From NCBI GenBank assembly GCA_965213735.1, contig CBDCAB010000006.1, forward strand, positions 1,178,001-1,242,000: a stretch of 64,000 nucleotides of DNA, given 5' to 3'. Of the stretch, positions 16,658 to 24,248 are shown piece by piece. Numbering within the stretch: the stretch's first letter is position 1; each line of letters opens with the position of its first letter. The notes under the pieces are model-generated. The model did no database searches. It was not told where the DNA came from and worked only from the letters and a program-made list of their open reading frames with translations. Source of the DNA: CALDTK01 sp965213735 (GTDB taxonomy: Bacteria > Bacteroidota > Bacteroidia > Chitinophagales > Saprospiraceae). The position numbers and the translations under genes were made by a program.

Positions 16658-17331
16658 TCTTCCAACATGTCGGGCCTTCGCTCACGCGTACGTTGTTCAG
16701 CCTGCTCACTTCGCCAAGCTTCAATCCTGGCTTCATGGCCGCTGAGCAAAATGGGCGGTACTTTCCAGCCGCGAAACTCCGCGGGCCTTGTGTAAACCGG
16801 TGGCGCCAAAAGTCCATCTTGATGCGAATCTGTTAGCGCACTTGTTCCGTCGTTGAGCACGCCAGGTAGCAAACGCCCAATAGCATCAGTGAGTACCGCC
16901 GCGGCGAGTTCGCCCCCGCTCAATACATAGTCACCAATACTGAGTTCGAGCGTCACAAACTGATCTCGGTAGCGCTGATCAATACCTTTATAGTGCCCAC
17001 AAACGAGCAAGAGGTTTTGGCGTAAGCTGAGCGAATTGCAACGGCCTTGCGTAAGCGTCTCACCATCAGGTGTCAAAAAAATTATCTCGTCGTACTCGCG
17101 CTGCGCCTGCAACTCTTCGGTGAGCGCTACGAGAGGTTCGATACGCATCACCATACCGGCACCACCGCCAAAAGCATAGTCGTCGAGACTCTTGTTGTTG
17201 CCTAGTCCAAAAGGACGAAGATCGTGGACCACTACTTCGAGCAGTCCACGATCTTGAGCCCGCTGCAAAATGGAATGAGCGAATGGCCCATCCAACAATT
17301 GTGGGACGACGCTGATGATGTCGATGCGCAT
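16654..17331 (-). CDS. trmD: tRNA (guanine(37)-N1)-methyltransferase
   Basis: A 225-residue SPOUT-class methyltransferase that makes m1G37 in tRNAs and prevents frameshifting. It starts MRIDIISVVPQLL and has the trefoil-knot motifs FLTPDGETLTQ, LLLVCGHYKGIDQRY and LSIGDYVLSGGE. The C-terminal part is PPVYTRPAEFRGWKVPPILLSGHEARIEAWR, with the catalytic Asp probably in TDSHQDGLLAPP. Length and motif order are normal. It lies 19 bp after the FKBP gene and is probably co-transcribed with it. In many bacteria trmD sits with ribosomal genes; here it does not. The codons SLRQN carry a one-mismatch version of the recurrent word (17014-17027). Confidence 0.96.
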   Translation of the reverse strand: MRIDIISVVPQLLDGPFAHSILQRAQDRGLLEVVVHDLRPFGLGNNKSLDDYAFGGGAGMVMRIEPLVALTEELQAQREYDEIIFLTPDGETLTQGRCNSLSLRQNLLLVCGHYKGIDQRYRDQFVTLELSIGDYVLSGGELAAAVLTDAIGRLLPGVLNDGTSALTDSHQDGLLAPPVYTRPAEFRGWKVPPILLSGHEARIEAWRSEQAEQRTRERRPDMLED

Positions 17332-17350
17332 GCCGCTGGCGCTGCTACGG

Positions 17351-17995
17351 CTACTTGATGCTGATCAGCTCAACATCGAACATGAGGGTAGCACCGGGAG
17401 CAATGTCAGCACCCGCGCCACGATTGCCATAAGCAAGATCACTCGGAATATAGAAGCGGTACTTAGCACCAGGTGTCATCAGTTGCACCCCTTCGGTCCA
17501 GCCAGCGATAACTTGATTTAAGCCGAAAGTAGCTGGCTGTCCGCGCTCGACACTCGAATCGAAGACAGAGCCGTCGAGATTTTTGCCGGTGTAGTGGACG
17601 GTGACTTGGTCGGTGGCTTTCGGATGTACGCTGCCATCGCCTGGAGTCAGCACCTCGTACTGCAGGCCACTCGGTGTAGTAGTGACTTCTGGGCGCTTCG
17701 CGTTCTTTTCGAGGAATTCCATGCCTTCTGATTTTGCTGCCATACCTTGAGCTGCGGCTGCCTTTTCGATGTTTTGCTGAATGTCCATCTGCGCATTTAT
17801 GATATCATCTTGCGTGACAGCTCCCGTCATGCCAGCCTTAAAACCGTCGGCGAAAGCTTCGTAATCGGTGACAGGAAGGCCTTGCGACTGCACGCTTTTG
17901 GCGAGAACAATACCAAGGTTGCGAGAAAGAGAATCCATCTGAGCAAAAGAAATTAGCGGGCTAAGTACCGCTGCGAATAGAAAAGCTAGCTTCAT
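17351..17995 (-). CDS. FKBP-type peptidyl-prolyl isomerase, Mip/FkpA-like, exported
   Basis: 214 residues. A signal peptide (MKLAFLFAAVLSPLISFAQ) is followed by an alpha-helical N-terminal dimerisation region (about residues 20-110, with SLSRNLGIVLAKSVQSQG and GFKAGMTG as in FKBP_N). An FKBP catalytic domain (about 120-214) contains TPSGLQYEVLTPGDG, VTVHYTGKNLDGSVFDSS, VIAGWTEGVQLMTPGAKYRFYIPSDLAYG and GATLMFDVELISI. It should catalyse prolyl isomerisation and act as a chaperone in the periplasm. The frame runs back to 18079, but the first 28 codons are not signal-like, so the ATG at 17995 is used. trmD follows after 19 bp. Confidence 0.9.
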   Translation of the reverse strand: MKLAFLFAAVLSPLISFAQMDSLSRNLGIVLAKSVQSQGLPVTDYEAFADGFKAGMTGAVTQDDIINAQMDIQQNIEKAAAAQGMAAKSEGMEFLEKNAKRPEVTTTPSGLQYEVLTPGDGSVHPKATDQVTVHYTGKNLDGSVFDSSVERGQPATFGLNQVIAGWTEGVQLMTPGAKYRFYIPSDLAYGNRGAGADIAPGATLMFDVELISIK

Positions 17996-18142
17996 GGCCG
18001 GCGAAATTGTGAGTGCCGAAGGTAAACGGGTGAACGATCCATCAACGCCTCCTGCCGCACTTGCCATGCCCCGTGACACACGACCAACAATTTTAGTGGT
18101 AGGACTTCATAGAATTCCCGATATTACAGGCAAAATCTGCCC

Positions 18143-18694
18143 ATGAACAGCAAAACTCTCACCCTCGGAATTGTCGCACTCATTGGTTTTCTGCTGTGCT
18201 TTCAGCAAATTCGCAGCAGCCACAGCACCAACGGGGCCGGAGTAGAAGAGGCCCGCTTGTTTGCCAACGCTTCCGCTGCCGACATTAAGTGGATGAGCTG
18301 GGAAGAGGCTGTCGCAGCCAATAAAGCCAATCCCAAAAAAATTGTTGTCGATGTCTACACCGACTGGTGTGGCTGGTGCAAGCGCATGGATGCCACCACC
18401 TTTAAAGACCCTAAAGTGGCTGCGTATATCGCCGATCATTTCTACGCAGTGAAGTTCGATGCCGAGCAGCAGCAAGACATCACCTACGATGGCCACACCT
18501 TTAGTTTCCAGCGCTCCGGCAAGCGTGGCGTTCATGCACTGGCTGCTTCCTTGCTCGACAACCGCCTCTCCTACCCTAGCGTCGTCTACCTCAACGACAA
18601 CATGGAGCGCATCATGATTAGCCCCGGCTACAAAGATGCTGATAAGATGCTCCAAGAACTCAAGTATGCCAACGGGGAGACCAAAGCTCCTTAG
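18143..18694 (+). CDS. Exported thioredoxin-like protein with CGWC motif
   Basis: A 183-residue protein with an N-terminal membrane or signal segment (LTLGIVALIGFLLCF) and a thioredoxin fold. KWMSWEEAVAANKANPKKIVVDVYTDWCGWCKRMDATTF carries the redox-active CGWC (about residues 84-87), followed by FYAVKFDAE, a Gly-rich loop and YPSVVYLNDN with the cis-Pro. The closest type is the Thioredoxin_7/DUF255-like group common in Bacteroidetes envelopes. It probably reduces or isomerises periplasmic disulphides; the partner is unknown. It stands alone on the plus strand between two minus-strand groups, 8 bp from the convergent end of the coiled-coil protein gene. Confidence 0.85.
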   Translation: MNSKTLTLGIVALIGFLLCFQQIRSSHSTNGAGVEEARLFANASAADIKWMSWEEAVAANKANPKKIVVDVYTDWCGWCKRMDATTFKDPKVAAYIADHFYAVKFDAEQQQDITYDGHTFSFQRSGKRGVHALAASLLDNRLSYPSVVYLNDNMERIMISPGYKDADKMLQELKYANGETKAP

Positions 18695-18701
18695 TAGTTA
18701 C

Positions 18702-19394
18702 TTACTCCAGCAGGCGGTCTAGTTCGCGTCGCACAGCCTGAGCCTCCGCCAGCTTTTCGACCTTATCGATGCGTTTGCTCAGCTCCTGGTAAGTCGTAAG
18801 TAGCTTGGCTTCATAAGCGAGTTCTTCGCGCAGCAACTTCATCTGCTCCACTTCCTGTTTGCTGGGCGTACGCAGCTGGTCGAGGTCGCGCTGTAGCTCC
18901 TTGAGCCGACGCTCCTGCACCCATTTCGACTCGATTTCGCCCAAGGAGCGAAGGCTGCGGCGGTAAAAAGCAAGTTTCGTGCGCCGCAGCGCCAACTCCT
19001 CCTCATATCCTTTCAGCAGCGCCAACGACTTGTCCCACTGTTTGCCACTGGCCTCTTGATTGGGCTGACGTTCGATGTTGCGCAATTGCGCGATGTGACC
19101 CTCAATCTCTTCTATCTGATCAGCTAAGAATTTTATTCGCTCACGCGCACGGGCTGCCCTCGATCGTAGTCGCACCAAAAATCTTGGCTCATCCACCCCG
19201 TCAGTGAGCAGGTCGTAAAGCGCAATTGCAGCTGCCGCAAGTGCCACGAAGCAGATGAAGACAAATACAGCTGCCGCCAAAACTCGTACGAACCAGTGCA
19301 AACGCATCAACAGCACTAAGCCCACTATCAGCAGCAGCACGAGTGGCCAGTATTTTATGGCCAGGGTATAGACCTTGTCGACGAATCCGCGCAT
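18702..19394 (-). CDS. Membrane-anchored coiled-coil protein, function unknown
   Basis: 230 residues. Two closely spaced TM helices (about residues 15-31, YWPLVLLLIVGLVLLM, and 36-60, VLAAAVFVFICFVALAAAAIAL) precede a long charged helical region (about 70-230) rich in Arg, Lys, Glu and Leu with heptad-like spacing, predicted as a coiled coil in the cytoplasm. I recognise no family. The ATG overlaps the folC stop as TAATG, so it is translationally coupled to folC and forms the end of the exbB-exbD-exbD-tonB-folC cluster. A scaffold role next to the TonB motor would be speculation. Confidence 0.7.
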   Translation of the reverse strand: MRGFVDKVYTLAIKYWPLVLLLIVGLVLLMRLHWFVRVLAAAVFVFICFVALAAAAIALYDLLTDGVDEPRFLVRLRSRAARARERIKFLADQIEEIEGHIAQLRNIERQPNQEASGKQWDKSLALLKGYEEELALRRTKLAFYRRSLRSLGEIESKWVQERRLKELQRDLDQLRTPSKQEVEQMKLLREELAYEAKLLTTYQELSKRIDKVEKLAEAQAVRRELDRLLE

Positions 19395-20734
19395 TAATTC
19401 CAGTACTTAAGGTATGCTAACAGATCACCAACAATATAGCTGCTGCCGCCCACAAAGATGAGGTCCTCAACATCAGCATCCTTCACTGCCTGCTCGTAAG
19501 CCTCACCCACACGCGCAAAGCTAGTGGCTCCTGGACTGAGCTCGAGCAGCTGGTCGGTCGGCATTCCGAGTGCTGAAGACTGCGTCAGATAAACGATCGC
19601 TCCAGCTGGCAGACCGGCAAAAAAAGGTCGAGCATCTTTCCCATTCTTGAAGCCACACACTACGTGGAGTTGCTGGTGCGGAAGGTTGGTCAACTCGGGT
19701 AAGACCTCAGCCCAAGCTTCCGCATTATGCCCTGCGTCGGCGATGACCCGAGGTTTTAGCGAAAGCTGATGAAAACGCCCGATATAGCCATACGCCTTCA
19801 GCTCGCGCAGACCATGTACTGCTGATGTAAATGCTTTATGTCTAGCTAATTCAGCATGAGCTGAGCAGCTCTGCACTTCGACAAACGTGGCTATTGCCGT
19901 GCGGATGTTTTCGGCAACGAATGGCCCCTGCAAATCAGTGTCGACCACCTCTTCCCCGTCTCTAACGGCTTGAATAGTCACCGAAGTTGAGGCGTCTCCA
20001 GGCTCGACAGCAACTTCGACTGCATCTTCTGCAAAAACGAGCTTCGAGCGTAAGCCTGCCGCAAGTGCTGCAAATACAGGAGTAGTCTCCGCCTGTCGTC
20101 GGCCAACTACTACAGTCGCTCGCGCCTTGATGATGCCTGCTTTTTCAGCTGCTATTCGCTGAAGGGTATGCCCCAGCACCTCCTGATGATCGAAGCCGAT
20201 ATTGGTGATCACCGACACGAGTGGCAGCATCACATTGCTGGCATCCCAAGTACCTCCGAGGCCCACTTCCAGCACAGCTAGCTCTACTTTCTCCTTACGG
20301 AAAAACCAGAATGCCATCGCTGCAGTCGCTTCAAAGTAGGTGCAGCCGATATCGAGGAGGTCATGGCTGTAGCGTTCGACAAACTCTACCACATCTGCTT
20401 CTGGAATCAGCCGGCCGTCGAGTTTAATTCGTTCGCGAAAACTCGCGTAGTGCGGGCTCGTATATAGGCCTGTCCTTATGCCTACGCCTGTACACATCGC
20501 GGCGATACAGTGGCTCACAGTGCCCTTACCGTTCGTGCCTGCTACATGCACGAACTCCAAATTAGGGCTTGCGTGCGGGTTGCCCAGGCGATAGAGCATG
20601 GCCAAGATATTGGCGCGGCTGGGGAGGGTAGCACTCGTTGGTGTGCTGACGCTACCTGTGCCGTCGAGGTTGCCTGTACGCAGGTAGTTCGCGAGCTGGT
20701 AAAACAGGAAATGCTCGGCTTCAGCGTAGGTCAT
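19394..20734 (-). CDS. folC: Folylpolyglutamate synthase / dihydrofolate synthase
   Basis: A 446-residue Mur-ligase-family enzyme adding glutamate to dihydropteroate and folates. It has the ATP loop FVHVAGTNGKGTVSH, the SPHYASFRERI segment, FEATAAMAFWFF, LEVGLGGTWDASNV (metal/folate-binding) and ITNIGFDHQEVLGHTLQRIAAEKAGIIK, then a C-terminal ligase domain with VIADAGHNAEAW and FVGGSSYIVGDLLAYL. These are the complete FolC signatures. It is 20 bp downstream of tonB and overlaps the next gene by one base. Location behind exbD/tonB genes is usual in Bacteroidetes and need not imply function. It carries a recurrent GTTTTAGCGAAAGC word in antisense (19753-19766). Confidence 0.95.
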   Translation of the reverse strand: MTYAEAEHFLFYQLANYLRTGNLDGTGSVSTPTSATLPSRANILAMLYRLGNPHASPNLEFVHVAGTNGKGTVSHCIAAMCTGVGIRTGLYTSPHYASFRERIKLDGRLIPEADVVEFVERYSHDLLDIGCTYFEATAAMAFWFFRKEKVELAVLEVGLGGTWDASNVMLPLVSVITNIGFDHQEVLGHTLQRIAAEKAGIIKARATVVVGRRQAETTPVFAALAAGLRSKLVFAEDAVEVAVEPGDASTSVTIQAVRDGEEVVDTDLQGPFVAENIRTAIATFVEVQSCSAHAELARHKAFTSAVHGLRELKAYGYIGRFHQLSLKPRVIADAGHNAEAWAEVLPELTNLPHQQLHVVCGFKNGKDARPFFAGLPAGAIVYLTQSSALGMPTDQLLELSPGATSFARVGEAYEQAVKDADVEDLIFVGGSSYIVGDLLAYLKYWN

Positions 20735-20755
20735 AGTGGCAAGCCACGTATCTTG

Positions 20756-21760
20756 CTATTTCACCACAAAGTCGTAGGTGATGGTGCCGCACTGGGTAGA
20801 GGTCGAGCTTTCGCTAAAACGGTGCTGGCGTGCATTAGCGATGGCGAGATTTTTTAAGGTCTCGTCGCTAGTATTTGAGCCGCGCTGGGTGTAAGTGGCC
20901 TGGGTGACGCGGCCGGAATTGTCCACGCAGATTTTCACCACGACCCGGCCGGTTTTTTGGCTATTGTCACTCAATTTGGGGCTGGAGAGCACGCCGCGAT
21001 TCTCGAGTCCATCACCGATTTGTCCTGCTCCTCCTGAACTAAGTCCGGTGAGGCGTTTGACATTCGGATCGCCGTTTGGGTCGCCCTGATTACCTGCAGT
21101 GCCTGTCTGGCCTTTACCTGCACCGCTGCCTTCACTACCGCCAAACATCCCTGCCATGCCTGCTTTGAGTGCGGCTGCTTTTGCTTCGGCTGCTTTGCGG
21201 GCGGCCTCTGCTTCGGCTACGCGTTGGGCTTCTGCTTCGGCGGCGGCGCGCTTTTGTCGAGCTTTCTCCTCGGCAACCCGTTGTTCAGCAGCAGCGGCGG
21301 CACGCTTGGCCTGATCTTGCCTAATGCGATCGGCATCTTCACGTTGTTGCTGAGCCTGCTGTTCGCGCAGGGCGATGGCAGCTCGCTCTCGCTGGAGGAT
21401 GAGTGCCGGATTTTCTTTCGGAGCCGCATCAGGAACAGGATCGGGTTCGGCTTCAACGACAGGTTGCTCGGGTTGCGGCTCCACTTCTGGTTCGACAACT
21501 GGAGGCGCTACTGCTTCTGTGGGAGTTGGCGGCTGCGGGTCCTGTTCGACTACTTCAGCCGAAGAAGCTGCATTCTCATCACCTTGCCCAACGTCTATCA
21601 TGCCGAGATTGACGAGTATGCCCTCCTGGCCGATGGGCGGCACCGGATAAGTCAAAAACGGATAAATCAGCGCGATGAGCAGCAAGAGGAAGATGATGCC
21701 AGAGAGGATGGCGCTTCTCTTCTTGTACCGTTCTTCGTAAGGGGCGGTGACTGTGTGCAT
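20756..21760 (-). CDS. TonB-family energy transducer (TonB/TolA-like)
   Basis: A 334-residue protein anchored by one N-terminal TM helix (AILSGIIFLLLLIALIYPFLTY, about residues 16-37). It has a Pro/Glu-rich periplasmic stretch (about 70-125, PQPPTPTEAVAPPVVEPEVEP), a long Ala/Lys/Arg/Glu helical segment (about 125-205) like the middle of TolA, a Gly/Asn-rich linker, and a C-terminal TonB-like domain (about 260-334) with GRVVVKICVDNSGRVTQATYTQRGSN and ITYDFVVK. It would transmit ion-motive energy from ExbB/ExbD to outer-membrane receptors or a Tol-like envelope complex. Gene order exbB-exbD-exbD-tonB supports this. The ATG is at 21760, 52 bp after exbD. Confidence 0.87.
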   Translation of the reverse strand: MHTVTAPYEERYKKRSAILSGIIFLLLLIALIYPFLTYPVPPIGQEGILVNLGMIDVGQGDENAASSAEVVEQDPQPPTPTEAVAPPVVEPEVEPQPEQPVVEAEPDPVPDAAPKENPALILQRERAAIALREQQAQQQREDADRIRQDQAKRAAAAAEQRVAEEKARQKRAAAEAEAQRVAEAEAARKAAEAKAAALKAGMAGMFGGSEGSGAGKGQTGTAGNQGDPNGDPNVKRLTGLSSGGAGQIGDGLENRGVLSSPKLSDNSQKTGRVVVKICVDNSGRVTQATYTQRGSNTSDETLKNLAIANARQHRFSESSTSTQCGTITYDFVVK

Positions 21761-21812
21761 AGTAGCTTAACGTGAGCTAGCCGGTCATCTGGTACACGCG
21801 GCGCGAGATATG

Positions 21813-22217
21813 TTAGCGAGCTTTGGGAGAGACGAGGATGCCATTAACGTCGAGGCGGCGGGCCATATCCATCACCTCGACCACGCATTCGGTGGGGGTT
21901 CTGCTGCGGTAAGCTATGGTGACGCTGTAGTTGTGGTCAGCTCTTTTGCCTTGGCGCATCGCGGTCTCTAAGGCAGAGGAGCCTTTGCCGCTGCCATTGA
22001 ACGTGAAGCTACAGTCGGCTCCGACCACCACTGCATCGATGTCTTGGTCCGAAGGCGGTTGCTGGCTATTGGCCTGGCCCGGCAGCTTCAGGTTGAGCGC
22101 GTTTGGTGCTACCAAGGAACTGGTCAGCATAAAGAATATCAGCAGCAAGAAGATGATGTCGGTCAGGCTCGACATATTAAAAAGTGCTGTGACCTTTGAG
22201 CGTTTTTTAAGTCCCAT
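21813..22217 (-). CDS. exbD: ExbD/TolR family proton-channel subunit (second copy)
   Basis: 134 residues. A short basic N-terminus (MGLKKRSKVTALFNMSSLTD) leads into one TM helix (IIFLLLIFFMLTSSLV), with the Asp of SLTDIIF as the conserved proton-binding residue, and a periplasmic ExbD domain. It is homologous to the exbD at 22772-23170 (same N-terminal 35 residues with few changes) but has a different periplasmic domain with two Cys (DCSF, ECVVEV), so the copies probably have distinct roles. The preceding 554-bp gap with hairpin-forming repeats may lower its expression relative to exbB and the first exbD. Confidence 0.93.
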   Translation of the reverse strand: MGLKKRSKVTALFNMSSLTDIIFLLLIFFMLTSSLVAPNALNLKLPGQANSQQPPSDQDIDAVVVGADCSFTFNGSGKGSSALETAMRQGKRADHNYSVTIAYRSRTPTECVVEVMDMARRLDVNGILVSPKAR

Positions 22218-22507
22218 AGAGTGCGGTGGTATAGCTACGCGAGGTGATGGTGTTGGCTGATCAGGTTGCTATGCTAAGCCTTCACCTATTCGTACGCGGG
22301 TGGCAAGGTAACGCGGGGGTAGGAGATAGAAGTACAGCTGCATAGTGCTTTGGCTGGTTGTAGCAGCCTCCATACTTGGAGCTCTATGTCTACCGGCGCC
22401 CCACTTTGATTGCGCGTGCTTTAGCGCGCATCGCCTTGCAGTCCAAAGGCTGCAAGCACATGATGGGGCAGCACGGCATCTATGTTCGCCAGGTCCTATT
22501 TCACACA

Positions 22508-22579
22508 GGTACCCGACGGACCTGATCCTAAGCTAACTCCTGCTACACGAATAATACACGATCAGGTCCGTCGGGTACC
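22508..22579. repeat. Perfect 20-bp inverted repeat with 32-nt loop
   Basis: The 20 bases at 22508-22527 (GGTACCCGACGGACCTGATC) are exactly complementary to 22560-22579, separated by 32 bases. The RNA of either strand could form a long stem. There is no T-run after it, so it is not a standard terminator. It resembles REP-like palindromes carrying ACCTGA/TCAGGT-type arms that are scattered in Bacteroidetes intergenic DNA (general recollection). Confidence 0.85.
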
Positions 22580-22640
22580 GCGCAGCACAAGTCTCAACCC
22601 GCGTCGCCAGCATAAGCCACCTCCGCAGGCCCGCCCTACC

Positions 22641-22766
22641 GCCGGAGGCAAAGCGCCGCAGGCTCTTCCCATGCCATCTGCAGCGCCGCAGGCAAAACCG
22701 CCGGAGGCAAAGCACGTCCTATCTGCAGCGCCGCAGGCAAACCGCCGGAGGCAAAGCGCCGGAGGC
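22641..22766. repeat. Cluster of seven GCCG(G/C)AGGC mini-palindromes
   Basis: GCCGGAGGC occurs at 22641, 22700, 22744 and 22758, and GCCGCAGGC at 22655, 22685 and 22730, most followed by AAAG or AAA. Each can fold as a GCC/GGC hairpin with a three-base loop, and together they form longer imperfect direct repeats. The cluster begins 5 bp beyond the stop of the first exbD on the minus strand, a position where it could stabilise the 3' end or attenuate read-through to the second exbD. Confidence 0.8.
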
Positions 22767-22771
22767 CTTTT

Positions 22772-23170
22772 TCAACTTGTCGGCTGCGTAGCAATCATCG
22801 CCTTGACCCGACTCTCCGCAGCAATTTGCATCACGCGCTCCACTGAAGTAAAGGGCACTCCTTTCTCGGCTACAATGGTGACGGTAATGTCCTCCCTGCT
22901 CTCAGCTTCTCGAATCTTATCTTTTACAGCACGCTCGATGACAGACTGCGGAATAACATTGTTGCCGAGCTTCCATTCGCCAGCCTTGCTGATGCTAACC
23001 ACCAGATTTTGCGGAGCTACTGTCTTTGAATCACTCACGGGCAGTTCAAATGGCTCTATCCGCACCAAATTACTGGTAAGCATAAAGAATATCAGCAACA
23101 GAAAGATGATGTCCGTCAAGCTCGACATCGAGAATTCCGCGCTGACCTTAGACTGTCGTTTGAGACCCAT
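22772..23170 (-). CDS. exbD: ExbD/TolR family proton-channel subunit (first copy)
   Basis: 132 residues: basic N-terminus MGLKRQSKVSAEFSMSSLTD, one TM helix (IIFLLLIFFMLTSNLV) with the key Asp in SLTD, and a periplasmic domain with LVVSISKAGEWKLGNNVIP and ITVTIVAEKGVPFTSVERVMQIA, the ordinary ExbD/TolR pattern. It lies 36 bp after exbB and would form the ExbB-ExbD motor that powers TonB-dependent transport or a Tol-like complex. The N-terminus is nearly the same as in the second copy at 21813-22217, indicating gene duplication followed by divergence of the periplasmic part. Confidence 0.95.
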   Translation of the reverse strand: MGLKRQSKVSAEFSMSSLTDIIFLLLIFFMLTSNLVRIEPFELPVSDSKTVAPQNLVVSISKAGEWKLGNNVIPQSVIERAVKDKIREAESREDITVTIVAEKGVPFTSVERVMQIAAESRVKAMIATQPTS

Positions 23171-23206
23171 GCTGGTGGAAGTGTTGTGCCCGAGTGAGGG
23201 AGGGTG

Positions 23207-23890
23207 CTAGGCCGCAGGTTCTTGGAGCAAATCCATGAATTCCATCGTCGTGCTCTCCATATTGAAGACCGCTTTTTCGACGCTGGCCACCAGTAGGTTG
23301 TATGCTACGAATGCAAAAATTCCAATCGCGAGGCCGAGGGCGGTCGTGAGCAAAGCCTGATAGATACCTCCAGCAAGTACATCTGGAGTGACGTTTTCAG
23401 CCGTAGCCATTTCGTAGAAGGCGAAGATCATACCCGTAACGGTGCCGAAAAATCCGATCATCGGTGCAGCACCCGCAATGCTGGCGAGCGTGGAAAGATT
23501 TTTTTCGAGCTTAAAAACCTCCAAATTTCCGACGTTTTCGATGGCAGCATCAATATCCCGCAGCGGTTTGCCGATGCGCATCAATCCTTTCTCGACCATG
23601 CGAGCCTGCGGGGTTTCGTTGTTGCGGCACAAGGCAAGTGCTCCGTTTATGTTGCCTGATTGCACACTGGCTCTGATGTTGCCGATGAAGCTATCGTCGG
23701 TTTTACCAGCCCGCTTGATGGTGAGGTAGCGCTCAATAAAGATGTAGAGCGCTACCACCGAGAGGAGCAGTAGAATAGCCACAATGGCTATAGACATGGG
23801 TCCACCTTCGACAATAATGTCGAGCAGTGATTGGCTTTCCGTGGTTGGTTCAATATCAACGTCTTGGAGAAGGAGCAGTGTTTCGAGCAT
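23207..23890 (-). CDS. exbB: MotA/TolQ/ExbB proton channel family protein
   Basis: A 227-residue inner-membrane protein with TM1 (SIAIVAILLLLSVVALYIFIERYL, about residues 35-58), a cytoplasmic loop (SVQSGNINGALALCRNNETPQARMVEKGL), and TM2/TM3 around LSTLASIAGAAPMIGFFGTVTGMIFAF and GGIYQALLTTALGLAIGIFAFVAYNLL. The AAPMIGFFGTVTGMI and ALLTTALGL motifs are classic ExbB/TolQ. It forms the proton-conducting motor with ExbD. The start is the ATG at 23890; a TTG two codons earlier is less likely. It is the first gene of the minus-strand exbB-exbD-exbD-tonB-folC cluster. Confidence 0.95.
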   Translation of the reverse strand: MLETLLLLQDVDIEPTTESQSLLDIIVEGGPMSIAIVAILLLLSVVALYIFIERYLTIKRAGKTDDSFIGNIRASVQSGNINGALALCRNNETPQARMVEKGLMRIGKPLRDIDAAIENVGNLEVFKLEKNLSTLASIAGAAPMIGFFGTVTGMIFAFYEMATAENVTPDVLAGGIYQALLTTALGLAIGIFAFVAYNLLVASVEKAVFNMESTTMEFMDLLQEPAA

Positions 23891-24248
23891 AGACAAGAAC
23901 CGACTTGACGGCTAGCGACAAACGTCGTAAACCGCAGCCGCATTACAAACTTTCGTTTTCAGATACACCGAGACAGCAGATGACCCAAATGACAAGCTTC
24001 TGCTCGTGCCTAGTTTGCATATAGCAAAAAAATGCATACAAAATTGAGCTTGAGGAGAAAAAGCTAGGAACTTTTGATGGCGAAGGTGTAGTTTTAGCAT
24101 ATGTAACCAAACACCGCCCAAAGTGAACCGACCCCTCCCCCACCCCCCGAAGCGCGAAGCTACCCAGCTCCCAAGCAACAAATCAGCCTCCTCACAACGT
24201 TTAGCGATGGAGGTCAGACCTAAGCAGGCCTTCCCAAGAACATTTCCC
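23891..24248. other. 358-bp divergent intergenic region, no gene supported
   Basis: This region separates exbB (minus) from the small secreted protein gene (plus) and should contain promoters for both. Near-matches to TAnnTTTG occur, such as TAGTTTTA near 24089 on the plus strand, but none has a convincing -33 partner, so none is annotated. A C-rich stretch lies at about 24130-24148. A plus-strand frame from 24123 runs in frame into the next gene but lacks signal-like character before the ATG at 24249. Confidence 0.5.

Larger units (their letters stand above)
22218..22771. other. 554-bp gap between the two exbD genes, no supported gene
   Basis: No reading frame here has support; the longer plus-strand frames are antisense or low-quality. 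It holds a perfect 20-bp inverted repeat (22508-22579) and a cluster of seven GCCG(G/C)AGGC mini-palindromes (22641-22766), described separately. No transposase or target-site duplication was seen. The length is unusual inside an otherwise compact operon. Confidence 0.7.

Noticed and set aside
22345..22536. Possible 63-codon membrane peptide gene in the exbD gap
   Set aside because: Only a weak hydrophobic N-terminus, no promoter and no family; its end runs into the inverted repeat.
22508..22579. Inverted repeat as ends of an insertion sequence
   Set aside because: The arms are only 32 bp apart, with no transposase and no target-site duplication seen.
22482..23210. 242-codon plus-strand frame crossing the exbD gap
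   Set aside because: It runs antisense through exbD and through the repeat cluster; its sequence is repeat-derived and Arg/Pro-rich without a domain.
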